From assembly GCA_040768665.1 (NCBI GenBank), contig JAXGMN010000059.1, forward strand, positions 14,561 through 78,560: 64,000 nucleotides of DNA. The letters are read 5' to 3'. Shown here piece by piece: positions 17,532 through 26,323 of this stretch (positions are counted from its first letter, which is position 1; each line of letters begins with the position of its first letter). Source of the DNA: JABWBD01 sp040768665. GTDB taxonomy: Bacteria > Planctomycetota > Planctomycetia > Pirellulales > Thermoguttaceae. The position numbers and the translations under genes were made by a program. The notes under the pieces are model-generated. The model did no database searches. It was not told where the DNA came from and saw only the letters and a program-made list of their open reading frames with translations.

Positions 17532-18839
17532 GTGAACATCCTCTCCTGGATTCGATCCTTCTTGCGTCCCAAGCCGCTCTTCCGCGACGTGTCCGAGCTG
17601 TCGGCCTGGGACACAAGCGACGACGCCTCGGAAGTCCAGGAAGTGGTCGACACCTCGGGCGGGCCACTCAAACCTTCCCATCTCCGCCGCGCCCTGCGCG
17701 ATTCCCGCCTGTTGCCCAAGCCGAAGTCGAAGGTGCGGCAATACGTATGGCCCCGTCCCAAGAAGCCAAGAATCTTCGAGCGCGGCGAGGCCAACCGCCT
17801 CTTCTCCGCCACGCTCCGCAACCGCGACCGCAACCTCCGCGACCTCGCGCCCGACCCGGAACAACTCGATCGCTACGGCCTGCCGCTCTGGCAGACCGAG
17901 CAGGACGTGGCCGACGCACTTGGAATTTCCGTCGGCATGCTCCGCCATTACAGCATCCACCGGCAGCGGGAAACCTCGCCGCACTACGTCACGTTCGCCG
18001 TAGCGAAGCGGTCCGGCGGACAGCGACTGATCCATGCGCCGAAGACGCGGTTGAAGCGCATCCAGCGGCAGCTCCATGAGTTGCTCATCAGCCGGCTGCC
18101 CACCAGCGCCGCCGCGCATGGTTTCCACGCCGGCCGCTCCGTCGCCACGAACGCCGGCCCGCACGTCGGCAAGGCCGTGGTCATCAAACTCGACTTGAAG
18201 GATTGCTTTCCTTCGATTCATTTCGGCCGGGTCCGGGGGCTGTTGATCAGCCTCGGCTACGGCTATACGGTGGCGACTACGCTGGCCGTGTTGATGACGG
18301 AGTCCCCGCGCCAGCCGGTCGAGATCGACGGCAAGCTGTTCCACGTACCCGTTGGCCCGCGAGTTTGCGTGCAGGGCGCCCCGACGAGCCCCGGGCTGTG
18401 CAACGCGGTTCTTACCCGACTCGATCGCCGCCTCGGCGGGCTGGCGCGCAAGCACGGCTTTGCGTACACTCGCTATGCCGACGACCTGACGTTCTCCGGC
18501 GACGATCCCGACAAGATCAAGCTCCTCGTGACCATCGGCTGCCGGATCGTTCGCGAAGAAGGGTTTGAAGTCAATCGCAGGAAGACCCGCGTTCTCCGCC
18601 GATCGCGTCGCCAACTCGTCACCGGGGTTGTCGTCAACCAGGTTGCCGGATTGTCGCGGAAAGACCGCCGCCGGCTTCGCGCCGAGATCCATCGCCTCTC
18701 GCTCGACCCGCAGGCAGCCGACGCTAAATCGCTCGAGCGGCTCGCGGGAAAACTGGCCTATCTTCGGATGCTCAACCCCGAACAGGCCGCGCCGCTTGTC
18801 GCGGCGTTCGAGCGAGCCAGGAAGCCGGGCGGCCTATGA
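17532..18839 (+). CDS. Retron-type reverse transcriptase
   Basis: 435 residues from a GTG at 17532; no strong ribosome site is visible, so the start is uncertain. The palm motifs are complete: the first catalytic Asp in VIKLDLKDCF (Asp221), QGAPTSPGLCNAVL, and YADD at 315-318 in YTRYADDLTFSG. Two retron-specific signatures are present: NAxxH (Asn207-Ala-Gly-Pro-His211) and the VTG triplet at 363-365 (QLVTGVVVN), which recognises the msr RNA stem. There is no maturase or endonuclease domain, which argues against a group II intron. Retron RTs make msDNA from an adjacent RNA and form anti-phage systems with accessory proteins. The N-terminal 100 residues are an unassigned basic extension. It is convergent with mtnA, 10 bases away. 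Confidence 0.93.
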   Translation: MNILSWIRSFLRPKPLFRDVSELSAWDTSDDASEVQEVVDTSGGPLKPSHLRRALRDSRLLPKPKSKVRQYVWPRPKKPRIFERGEANRLFSATLRNRDRNLRDLAPDPEQLDRYGLPLWQTEQDVADALGISVGMLRHYSIHRQRETSPHYVTFAVAKRSGGQRLIHAPKTRLKRIQRQLHELLISRLPTSAAAHGFHAGRSVATNAGPHVGKAVVIKLDLKDCFPSIHFGRVRGLLISLGYGYTVATTLAVLMTESPRQPVEIDGKLFHVPVGPRVCVQGAPTSPGLCNAVLTRLDRRLGGLARKHGFAYTRYADDLTFSGDDPDKIKLLVTIGCRIVREEGFEVNRRKTRVLRRSRRQLVTGVVVNQVAGLSRKDRRRLRAEIHRLSLDPQAADAKSLERLAGKLAYLRMLNPEQAAPLVAAFERARKPGGL

Positions 18840-18849
18840 GCCGCGGAAC

Positions 18850-19941
18850 TTATCTGCGAAGGCTGCCCACGACCTCGGAAATCTTCTCGCGAGTCACTGG
18901 TTCGATAACCCCCTTCTCGCAGATGATCGCTTTGATAAGCCGCGCGGGAGTGACGTCGAAGGCCGGGTTATACACCTTCACGCCCTCCGGCGCCGTCCGG
19001 CGGCCGAAACCGTGGGTGATTTCGCGAGGATCCCGCTCTTCGATCGGAATCTCGTGGCCTGTGGCGATTGCCAGATCGAACGTGCTTGTAGGGGCGGCCA
19101 CGTAGAAGGGAATATCGTGGGCCGCGGCAAGCAAGGCCACGCTGTAGGTGCCGATCTTGTTGGCCGTATCTCCGTTGGCGGCGATCCGATCGGCGCCGGT
19201 TACCACGGCCTGCACCCGTCCTTCTCGCATCACCTGGGCCGCCATCGAGTCGCAGATCAGCGTGACGTCGATGCCGCGCTGCTGCAGTTCCCAGGCCGTG
19301 AGCCGGGCGCCCTGGAGCAAAGGGCGGGTCTCGTCCGCGTAGACGTGCAGCGTTTTGCCCGACTCGGCCGCCGCGAAGAAGACCGCCAGCGCCGTGCCGT
19401 AGTCGGACGTGGCTAGCCCCCCGGCATTGCAGTGGGTCAGCACTCCCTGGCCGTCGGCAAGCAGCGCAGCTCCATACCGCCCGATTGCCCGGCACATCTG
19501 CCGATCTTCTTCGTGAATTTTCTGAGCTTCAGCCAGGAGCACGTCCGCAATCTCGCGCGGAGCTTTCCGTCCGCGCTCTGCGTAAGCGACGTTCTTCATC
19601 CGATCCAAGGCCCAGAACAGATTTACTGCCGTCGGCCGGCTGGTTGCCAGATAGGAACACACCTCGTCCAGGCGAGCGAAGAAGCCGGGATCGTCGCTTT
19701 CCAACACGTTCTGGATCCCGACACACACACCGTAGGCCGCCGCAATGCCGATCGCCGGCGCGCCGCGGACCCGCAGCATCTTGATGGCCTCCCAGACGGT
19801 CTCGACATCGCGGCAATCGATTTCGATGAATTCAATAGGAAGCAGCGTCTGATCGATCAGGCGAAGGTGGCCGTGAAGGCCGCCCTCCCAGCCGAGCGTT
19901 TCCACGTGTTTCATCGGTCCATGCTGCTCGAGCGTGCTCAT
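18850..19941 (-). CDS. mtnA: S-methyl-5-thioribose-1-phosphate isomerase
   Basis: 363 residues, normal length for MtnA/eIF2B-alpha-like isomerases. Family signatures are VRGAPAIGIAAAYG near the N-terminus, the catalytic cysteine in LTHCNAGGLAT, YADETRPLLQGARLTAWEL, and the catalytic aspartate in VTGADRIAANGDTANKIGT. It converts methylthioribose-1-phosphate to methylthioribulose-1-phosphate in the methionine salvage pathway. The start overlaps the purE stop by four bases (ATGA), so both come from one transcript. No other salvage genes are nearby, although metK, which makes the S-adenosylmethionine that feeds the pathway, is about 17 kb away. Confidence 0.96.
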   Translation of the reverse strand: MSTLEQHGPMKHVETLGWEGGLHGHLRLIDQTLLPIEFIEIDCRDVETVWEAIKMLRVRGAPAIGIAAAYGVCVGIQNVLESDDPGFFARLDEVCSYLATSRPTAVNLFWALDRMKNVAYAERGRKAPREIADVLLAEAQKIHEEDRQMCRAIGRYGAALLADGQGVLTHCNAGGLATSDYGTALAVFFAAAESGKTLHVYADETRPLLQGARLTAWELQQRGIDVTLICDSMAAQVMREGRVQAVVTGADRIAANGDTANKIGTYSVALLAAAHDIPFYVAAPTSTFDLAIATGHEIPIEERDPREITHGFGRRTAPEGVKVYNPAFDVTPARLIKAIICEKGVIEPVTREKISEVVGSLRR

Positions 19942-20462
19942 GCCGTTTCCCCCCGTAGCGTGCGCCCGAATGCGGCGTTTTTGGAGGCGATCTTCTCCAC
20001 AAGTCCCTGCTTGAAGGCTGCGAATTTCTCTTCAAGCCCGGCATCGGCAACGGCCAGGATCTGGACCGCGAGCAAACCGGCATTGCGCGGCCCGCCCATC
20101 CCCGCCCCGACGGTCGCCACCGGCACGTCGCCCGGCATCTGCACCATGGAGAGCAACGAATCGAGTCCGCCGGCAAGGTCGGTGGGCACCGGGATCCCGA
20201 TGACCGGCAGCGTGGTGTGCGCCGCAACGACCCCCGCCAGATGGGCTGCGCCGCCCGCGGCTGCGATAATCACTTTCATCCCCCGCGTTCTCGCGTTCTT
20301 CGCAAACTGTTCGACGACGGCCGGCGTGCGGTGGGCGCTCATCACCTGAACTTCGTACGGAACCTGAAACTCGTCTAAAGCGGCCGCGGCGGCCTTGATC
20401 TTCGGCCAGTCGCTGTCGCTGCCCATGATGATGCCAACAAGCGGGGAATCGGAGATCGGCAT
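19938..20462 (-). CDS. purE: N5-carboxyaminoimidazole ribonucleotide mutase
   Basis: 174 residues, class I PurE length. Visible motifs are GIIMGSDSDWPKIK (phosphate binding), MSAHRTP with the catalytic histidine region, AAAGGAAHLAGVVAAHT, and GIPVPTDLAGGLDSLLS followed by PVATVGAG. It moves the carboxyl group of N5-CAIR to C4 in purine synthesis. The partner purK is not in the window. Co-transcribed with mtnA (four-base overlap). Confidence 0.96.
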   Translation of the reverse strand: MPISDSPLVGIIMGSDSDWPKIKAAAAALDEFQVPYEVQVMSAHRTPAVVEQFAKNARTRGMKVIIAAAGGAAHLAGVVAAHTTLPVIGIPVPTDLAGGLDSLLSMVQMPGDVPVATVGAGMGGPRNAGLLAVQILAVADAGLEEKFAAFKQGLVEKIASKNAAFGRTLRGETA

Positions 20463-20671
20463 AGACTACCTTTCGAAGCGTGGGTTCAGTGGCAGGTTGA
20501 AGGTCTCGGCGACCGCCCGATTGGCCAGTTCGCCTTCTTAAGCGTTGATCGCGCTGGCGACCGGCGGAAATTGCTCCGCCGCGTCGAGCAACCGCGGTTG
20601 ACGATTCTTAAAGCCCGGGGAAGCGTGACATTCGAGAGGGCGGCGCTCGGCACGAGCCGGCATCCCGATCC

Positions 20672-21553
20672 TTATGTCCAGTCATATCCTTTCTGTCTGC
20701 GAAAACCGCCAATGCGCAGGGCATCCCCCCGAAGCACGTCGAGCACGGCATAGGCATTATTCTCTTCGCCGCTTCCCTCGACCATCGCGGCCAACGTGCA
20801 GTAATGAATGCCGCCTACCTCGCGGTAGTCGTTGCGGTGATAGTGCCCCTGCAGCACGGCGAGGACCTTGCCCGATTTTTCCAGGACCGCTCGGACCCGA
20901 GGCGCATTTTTTACCGAGTGCGGCCCTTCGCCGTCGAGACGCTGATGGATGAAAACCACGGTCTTGTGCGCGGTGCCAGCCAGATCGTTTTCGAGCCAGT
21001 CCAGTTCGGCGGCGGGGACATTCGCGTCGGTCCACTTGAAATTCTTGCGGCCGTAGGGCTCGCCGTCGCCGCGGAAGCAGGCGTCCAGCACGACCCAGTG
21101 ATAGCCGCCGAGATCGAACGACAGGCTCGTCTGCTTCTGGCCGACAATCTCCGAGAACTCGCTCTTCGTGAGTGTATCGACGCAGTGGTTGCCCACCACG
21201 AAATAGCGCCGGTCGTGCGCGGCGGCGAACTCGCGGGCAATCCGCTCCAAGTAACTCGTCTCGACGTCCACGGATTCCGCCGCGTCGATGATGTCGCCCA
21301 ATTCGACGAGGCAATCCACCTTTTCCCGCTGGAATCGATCGGCCGCCTCGGCGAACTTCGAGAGCGTTTCCCGGTAGTAGCGCGACCCGGCCGGCGGCTT
21401 GTCGGCGTAATGCAGGTCGGTGACCAGACCGATCCGCGCCAAAGGCTCGTCTTCCGCCGCACGGAGAAGGTCGGCGGACGCCATCGCCGAACCGGCCAGA
21501 AACAGCGAGGATCGGCGGAGGAATGCCCGTCGGTGGATGCGTGTAATTTCCAT
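20672..21553 (-). CDS. Exported calcineurin-like metallophosphoesterase
   Basis: 293 residues. The N-terminus RRAFLRRSSLFLAGSAMASA looks like a Tat or Sec signal. The metallophosphoesterase ligand set is intact: VTDLHYAD (Asp, His), LGDIIDA (Asp), VVGNHC (Asn, His), FIHQR (His) and LQGHYHRND (Gly-His-x-His). These bind two metal ions for phosphoester hydrolysis outside the cytoplasm. The closest families are phosphodiesterases of the alkaline-phosphatase/CpdA-like exported type; the substrate is unknown. It follows the sorbitol-dehydrogenase-like gene by 13 bases on the same strand, suggesting a shared transcript. Confidence 0.9.
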   Translation of the reverse strand: MEITRIHRRAFLRRSSLFLAGSAMASADLLRAAEDEPLARIGLVTDLHYADKPPAGSRYYRETLSKFAEAADRFQREKVDCLVELGDIIDAAESVDVETSYLERIAREFAAAHDRRYFVVGNHCVDTLTKSEFSEIVGQKQTSLSFDLGGYHWVVLDACFRGDGEPYGRKNFKWTDANVPAAELDWLENDLAGTAHKTVVFIHQRLDGEGPHSVKNAPRVRAVLEKSGKVLAVLQGHYHRNDYREVGGIHYCTLAAMVEGSGEENNAYAVLDVLRGDALRIGGFRRQKGYDWT

Positions 21554-21566
21554 GATTTCTCCCGTT

Positions 21567-22613
21567 CTATTGCTTCCCGGACAGATCGACGATCGCTTTG
21601 ATTACTCCGTCCTGATAGGCCGCCACCAATTCGAATGCTTCTTGGATTCGATCCAGGGGAAAATGGTGCGTGAGCAGAGGCGAGGCATCGACCACTCCTT
21701 CGCTCACCAGGCGGATTGCCGGCGCGATACAGCCCTTTTGCCGCCGAACGTTCTTGAATGTAAGTTCCTTGCGGCGCATCGTGTGGATGTTAAAGCTGAT
21801 CGCCGATTGGCCGGGGATCCCGACCAGAACGAGCGTTCCGCCCGGCGTGAGCATCCTCTGGGCCTGCGCGATGCACGCCGGATCGCCGGAACACTCGAAG
21901 ACCACGTCCAGCCCGCGCGGCTCCTTCTCGAGGATCGCTTCGACGACGTCGTCGCGTTGCGGATTGCCGGTCCAGTCGGCTCCGCACCGGCCGGCGGTGT
22001 CCAGACGCCGGTCGATCAGATCGGTCACATAAACGGTCGCGGGCGCCGTCGCCTTGACGCACAACAACACGCTCAATCCGATCGGCCCCGCCCCGAGCAC
22101 CGCCACGCGGGCGGCCGGGCAGATCTCGCCCAGCCGCACCGAATACAGACCGATCGAGAGCGGTTCGACCAGCGCGGCCTCTTCCATTGACATCGAGTCC
22201 GGCACACGCAGGCAATTGTCGGCGGGCACCAGGATCCGATCGGCTGCCGCACCCGGTGCTTCGCCGGGGCCGCCGAGGAACCGGAGATTCCGGCACGTGT
22301 TCACCCGCCCGGCATCGCACTGGTCGCACCGCCCGCAGACGATCGCCGGATCGACCGCCACGCGGTCTCCGGGCTGCAGGCGTTCGACACCGTTGCCGAC
22401 CTCGACCACCGTCCCGGCGCACTCGTGGCCCAGCGTTGCCGGAAAGTCGAGGATCTGATCGCCGATCCGTCCATCGGTGAAGTAGTGGACGTCCGACCCG
22501 CACACGCCCAGCCGATCCACTCGCAAGAGGACGTCGTCCGGCCGCTGAATCTTCGGCTCCGGCTCCTCGCGGATGTCAATGGTTCTCAAACTGGTGAAAT
22601 AGGCGACTCGCAT
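21567..22613 (-). CDS. Zinc-dependent MDR alcohol dehydrogenase (L-iditol/sorbitol 2-dehydrogenase-like)
   Basis: 348 residues from the ATG at 22613 (MRVAYFTSLRTI), chosen to match the family N-terminus and to clear the upstream gene's stop by 11 bases. Catalytic-zinc motif LGVCGSDVHYF then LGHECAGTV. Structural zinc cysteines CGRCDQCDAGRVNTC. Rossmann loop VLGAGPIGLSV. The sorbitol-dehydrogenase-like ELTFKNVRRQ segment is present. It should oxidise polyols or sugar alcohols with NAD+. Neighbours are a metallophosphoesterase downstream and an ATPase/TOPRIM-like pair upstream, all on the same strand. The substrate is uncertain. Confidence 0.93.
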   Translation of the reverse strand: MRVAYFTSLRTIDIREEPEPKIQRPDDVLLRVDRLGVCGSDVHYFTDGRIGDQILDFPATLGHECAGTVVEVGNGVERLQPGDRVAVDPAIVCGRCDQCDAGRVNTCRNLRFLGGPGEAPGAAADRILVPADNCLRVPDSMSMEEAALVEPLSIGLYSVRLGEICPAARVAVLGAGPIGLSVLLCVKATAPATVYVTDLIDRRLDTAGRCGADWTGNPQRDDVVEAILEKEPRGLDVVFECSGDPACIAQAQRMLTPGGTLVLVGIPGQSAISFNIHTMRRKELTFKNVRRQKGCIAPAIRLVSEGVVDASPLLTHHFPLDRIQEAFELVAAYQDGVIKAIVDLSGKQ

Positions 22614-22624
22614 GGGAGATCCAA

Positions 22625-23284
22625 TTAGAACAGAGGGCGAATCCATCGGTCAACTTCGGCGGCAAACGGGGCGAAACCGAGCGGACAGCGGCTGGACAAC
22701 AGGGTTGTGTCCTTGATTGCGGAGGCGATCTTGTCTTTCACGTCTGCCGATAGCTCAGCCTTCGTGCCGCCAGCTAGTTGCACCAGGACGGTCTTTGGAT
22801 TTCGGCGTCGATCGTGTTGCGGCGCCGGCAACTCTTCGGGCTGTTCGAGTATCTGCGGCAACGATGCAAGACTCAGCGCCCGTTGTATCGCGGACGCGTC
22901 TGCCAACAGCCAGGCTTCGATGCAAGGATGTGCGATACCGATTGCCATGGGAAAATCGGGGAACTCGCAATCGCGTCCCTTGCTCAGCGCTTCCCGCTTC
23001 GTTTTCAGTTCGCCCTCCGAGTCGACCACGAATACCACGCCTGCCGTTGCTCGATTGTACTTCGCCTGGCGCTTAGCAAAGCGGACCTTCTGCCAGAGCC
23101 CCTTTCCCTGCAGGAACAGGGTCGACCGTCGCTTGACGAGCATGCGGTGCGGTTTCCCGCAAAGCATGTACAAGAGGATGGGCACGACTCCCGACGCAGG
23201 GCGTTCCGTCTTTGCAGATTGGCCGACGTCCGTCTTGCCTTCCCCGATAATCTCGATTACGACGTCTGCTTCAGGGCTCACCAA
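22625..23284 (-). CDS. TOPRIM/DUF4276-like protein partnered with an ATPase
   Basis: 219 residues. It opens VVIEIIGEGKTDVG, resembling the first acidic strand of TOPRIM-type nucleases. It continues with GVVFVVDSEGELK (second acidic strand) and AHPCIEAWLLADASAI, a signature seen in DUF4276 and OLD-associated proteins. The C-terminus is helical. It overlaps the upstream AAA ATPase by 14 bases, so the two are coupled. ATPase plus TOPRIM/DUF4276 pairs resemble two-gene phage-defence modules such as PARIS, OLD or RloAB, where the ATPase senses and the partner cuts nucleic acid. This assignment is inference from motifs and gene pairing. Confidence 0.62.
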   Translation of the reverse strand: MVSPEADVVIEIIGEGKTDVGQSAKTERPASGVVPILLYMLCGKPHRMLVKRRSTLFLQGKGLWQKVRFAKRQAKYNRATAGVVFVVDSEGELKTKREALSKGRDCEFPDFPMAIGIAHPCIEAWLLADASAIQRALSLASLPQILEQPEELPAPQHDRRRNPKTVLVQLAGGTKAELSADVKDKIASAIKDTTLLSSRCPLGFAPFAAEVDRWIRPLF

Positions 23285-24509
23285 AGAGTTCCTCCTCGCT
23301 CAGGTTATACCACAGCTCGCCGAGAAAGAACTCACCGCCGGCCAGTCGCTCGCGGATGTTGGGCGCGTCGCGGAGAGGGCGAGCCCGCACCGGAGCATCC
23401 GGCCTGCCCGGTTCTCGACTGAGGAACGTGACCTCCTCCGGCTCAAAGTAGCTCAATACATAAGGGGAGTGGGTGGTAAGAATGATCTGAGGAAACGGGA
23501 GCCCATCACGCCGGTGGACGAGTTGCTTCAGGATCGAGATGACCTCTTCAAGACGTTTCGGATAGATTCCATTCTCCGGCTCCTCGATCAACAGCAGGTT
23601 CGGTGGATCCGGAAGGTGCGCAAGGGCCAAGAAACCAAGGAGGAGAACGGCTCCGTCCGAAGCGTGCTGGGCGCGGATCGTACCGCCGTCGCTGGTTTCG
23701 AAGTAGATTCCTTTTCCAGATGCCCGATCGGCAACGGGTACACCGCTTTGATCGATTGTGCGCCTAAGCGCATTCTCAGACTCGATTCGCACCCTCGTAA
23801 ATTGCGGATAGCGCGCGCAGAACTCGCGCCGCAGGCGAATAAAAGACTCAGCGTCATAACCGAGTATATCGTCCAATACAGTAGGCAAGCCAAAACCATC
23901 ATAGTCCATTCGAAAGCGTCTGTGGGGATCGATCGCGGCAGGCGTCGCCATCGCTTTCGCTTCGAGGACGTAATGATGCGCCGGTTTAAGGGCATCCACG
24001 ATCATGTGGAGTTCTGGCTCAGGTCTGATCACAGGCGGTGCCGAAAATCCGAGTTTCCAGCGACGTATGGCGGTTTCATCGTATTGCCCCTTCGGCAAGA
24101 TTTCCCGGCGTTCGCCATGGACTTCGATCCACTCCCCCCGCGTCTGACACCGCGATCCCTGTAGAGGAAAATCGACGGCAAAGCCATATCGCACGGCTGA
24201 CGTAGTTGAATCTGTGTGCACGGATACCGAATCCCATTCTCCCCAGAGTTCGACGTCTGCCGATTCACTCTGGTGAAGAACAAGCTCACGTCCATTCCAC
24301 GGACGCGGGAATATGCTGCGCAGGTCCAGTTCTGCGCTGGAACAATAAGCTGCCATCGCCTCCAGGAGACTCGTTTTTCCCGCGTCATTCTGACCAATCA
24401 GCACGTGGATCGGCGTCAGCGGAATATCAATCTCGCCCAGGCACTTGTAGCGTTTCACTCCGAATCGCGAGAGATACATGGCATTCGCTTTGGATACCGA
24501 GGCCGCCAT
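23271..24509 (-). CDS. AAA-family (AAA_15/OLD-like) ATPase of a two-gene module
   Basis: 412 residues; start ATG with AGAGGTG about 5 bases upstream. It is an ABC-type/OLD-like ATPase: Walker A GQNDAGKTS at 39-47, a long coupling region, then DGAVLLLGFLALAH, Walker B LLLIEEPENGIYP (about residue 312) and the switch histidine in ILTTHSPYVLSYF. There is no transmembrane part. Such proteins hydrolyse ATP and act on DNA or nucleases; many sit in defence operons. The overlapping downstream gene encodes a TOPRIM-like protein. The upstream fucosidase is nine bases away on the same strand but is functionally unrelated, so the pair could be a recent insertion into that spot. Confidence 0.85.
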   Translation of the reverse strand: MAASVSKANAMYLSRFGVKRYKCLGEIDIPLTPIHVLIGQNDAGKTSLLEAMAAYCSSAELDLRSIFPRPWNGRELVLHQSESADVELWGEWDSVSVHTDSTTSAVRYGFAVDFPLQGSRCQTRGEWIEVHGERREILPKGQYDETAIRRWKLGFSAPPVIRPEPELHMIVDALKPAHHYVLEAKAMATPAAIDPHRRFRMDYDGFGLPTVLDDILGYDAESFIRLRREFCARYPQFTRVRIESENALRRTIDQSGVPVADRASGKGIYFETSDGGTIRAQHASDGAVLLLGFLALAHLPDPPNLLLIEEPENGIYPKRLEEVISILKQLVHRRDGLPFPQIILTTHSPYVLSYFEPEEVTFLSREPGRPDAPVRARPLRDAPNIRERLAGGEFFLGELWYNLSEEELFGEP

Positions 24510-24518
24510 CGCACACCT

Positions 24519-26168
24519 CTACTTTCCCGTGAATATCTTCACATCTCCGAAAAGCGTGATCCGCGGATGCTTTACGACCGCGCGGTACTGATACGCCTGT
24601 TCCGGTTTCACCCCATCGAGCTGGATCTTGTACGTCCCGGGCTCGGTCTGCCCGCTCCGCTCGGTGTCGTGCCACGGATCGGCCGTAGCCAACGGCTCAG
24701 TCGAATCATGTCGAAGGCGATACTGGAAGCCGACCTCCACTGACCTCGCATCACCCAGACGGATCAACTCCCCCGCCAATACAACCTTTCCGCCGGGCAC
24801 CGCCGCGGCCGATTTCGTCTGCACGGCCGGCGGCAGAACCGCCGGATGGGCGTCGGTAATCTTCACGACCACCGGATTCGGCCATTTCCGATCATTGTAG
24901 ATCCGCTGGGCCCGCATCGCCGAAATGTGCAGCCCCTGCTCGTCCTGGTGCCACCGGACGCCTGGGTCGACATTCGGCTGGTACTCCAGCACCTTTCCGT
25001 TCTGGCCGAGCACACTCACTTTAGCCGACTTGCCGGCCTTGACCGACTCCAGCGTGATTTTCCGCCGCGTGCCCCAGGCCCAGTTCGGCTGCGTGACGAT
25101 GGCATAGACCATGTTCTCGCCCCGGCGTTTCGTGAACCAGATCGTGTCTTCGTTGGTCACGATCCAGGGCTCCACGTCGCAAACCGACTCGCCGTTGATG
25201 AAATTCCAAAGGGCCACTTCCCGGATCCGCTCTTCCTGTTCGATCGGCAACTCGCCGTCCGGTTTCGGCCCGAGGTTCAACAGCAGGTTTCCGCCCTTGG
25301 CCCGCGTCTCGATGAGAACCTCGATCACCTCCGTGCCCGACTTGTAGTGCTCGTTGGTCGGCTTGTATTGCCACTGGGTGCCCATCGTCATACACGCCTC
25401 CCACGGCCCCTCCAACGGCACACTGGGAATGTACTGCTCGGGTGTCTTCATCGCCCCACGCGTGACCACAATCTCCGACTGAAGCTCCCAGCACAACTCC
25501 CGGATCCCCTCCGCCGGACCGTCGATGAAGAAGACGTCGATCGGTCCGTAGTTTGTCAGCAACTCTCGGACCTGGGCGAGGTTGTGCTCCATGAGCGGCT
25601 TGTTGTTCAGCGGGGAGGCTTCCGGACGGACGCGGCTGATCAGCGTCCCCTGGCAGTGCAGGAACCAGAAATCGTCGGGCGAGAAGTAGAACCCCACCGC
25701 AATCCCCCGCTTGCGCAACGCCGCGACAAGCAGTCGCGTGACATCCTTGCCGTAGGGGGTGTTGGTGATCCCGAAATCGGTCGTCGCCGTCTCGAACATG
25801 CAGAAGCCCGAGTGGTGCTTGGTCGTAAAGACGACATATTTGCAGCCCGATCGCACGAACAGGTCGGCCCACGACTGCGGGTCGAAGTGCTTTGGATTGA
25901 ACGTTTTCGGCAGATCCTCGAAATACCGGCGGCAGTAGTCCTCGTCGGCGCCGACGAGAGAGTGGCTGATCACCGAGCCAAGCTGGCTGTCGACACTCCA
26001 GTGGATAAACAGCCCGAAGCCGAGGCCGGCAAACCACTCGACGCGCTCCGGCTTATTCCCGAGGGCCGTTTGCTCATTGACCTCGGCAAGCTGCGCGCGG
26101 GCAAAAGGTACGCTGGCGACCAGGACGAGGCCAAACATTGTCAAGAATGGAAATCGTTGCGACATCAT
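24519..26168 (-). CDS. GH29 alpha-L-fucosidase, exported
   Basis: 549 residues from the ATG at 26168 or 26165 (GAGGA about 8 bases upstream). Signal peptide MMSQRFPFLTMFGLVLVASVPFARAQ. The GH29 barrel begins at residue 35: RVEWFAGLGFGLFIHWSVDSQ, then YVVFTTKHHSGFCMFET, FYFSPDDFWF, and the nucleophile region GPIDVFFIDGPAEG (Asp). A C-terminal beta-sandwich follows (about 400-549). It removes terminal fucose from polysaccharides or glycoproteins in the periplasm or outside. The open frame continues upstream through a repeat element; that extension is an artefact. Planctomycetes carry many such enzymes for algal glycans. Confidence 0.93.
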   Translation of the reverse strand: MMSQRFPFLTMFGLVLVASVPFARAQLAEVNEQTALGNKPERVEWFAGLGFGLFIHWSVDSQLGSVISHSLVGADEDYCRRYFEDLPKTFNPKHFDPQSWADLFVRSGCKYVVFTTKHHSGFCMFETATTDFGITNTPYGKDVTRLLVAALRKRGIAVGFYFSPDDFWFLHCQGTLISRVRPEASPLNNKPLMEHNLAQVRELLTNYGPIDVFFIDGPAEGIRELCWELQSEIVVTRGAMKTPEQYIPSVPLEGPWEACMTMGTQWQYKPTNEHYKSGTEVIEVLIETRAKGGNLLLNLGPKPDGELPIEQEERIREVALWNFINGESVCDVEPWIVTNEDTIWFTKRRGENMVYAIVTQPNWAWGTRRKITLESVKAGKSAKVSVLGQNGKVLEYQPNVDPGVRWHQDEQGLHISAMRAQRIYNDRKWPNPVVVKITDAHPAVLPPAVQTKSAAAVPGGKVVLAGELIRLGDARSVEVGFQYRLRHDSTEPLATADPWHDTERSGQTEPGTYKIQLDGVKPEQAYQYRAVVKHPRITLFGDVKIFTGK

Positions 26169-26200
26169 AGGATGGATTCCTCGGACTGAGCGATCCTCGA

Positions 26201-26323
26201 GTAGCCGTTCATGGGGTGGAAGAGAATGGGACAGGTCCATGTTTTCGGCCGACGTCTTTGACGCCAAGATACTCGAACTGGCCGAAAAATGGACCAGTCC
26301 CCGGCCGCCCCATGAACGGTTAC
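26201..26323. repeat. REP-like palindromic repeat, family A, 123 bp
   Basis: The ends gtagccgttcatgggg and ccccatgaacggttac are inverted repeats. The inner arms GGGACAGGTCCATGTTTTCGG and GGCCGAAAAATGGACCAGTCC pair with one A:A mismatch. Three more copies with nearly the same sequence occur at 36254-36376, 39897-40015 and 49332-49456. Confidence 0.9.

Noticed and set aside
17532..18839. Group II intron maturase or DGR reverse transcriptase
   Set aside because: No intron RNA boundaries, endonuclease or template/variable repeat; NAxxH and VTG signatures point to retrons.
24519..26267. Extended N-terminus of the fucosidase to 26267
   Set aside because: The extra residues are encoded by a family A repeat and the real signal peptide begins at 26168.
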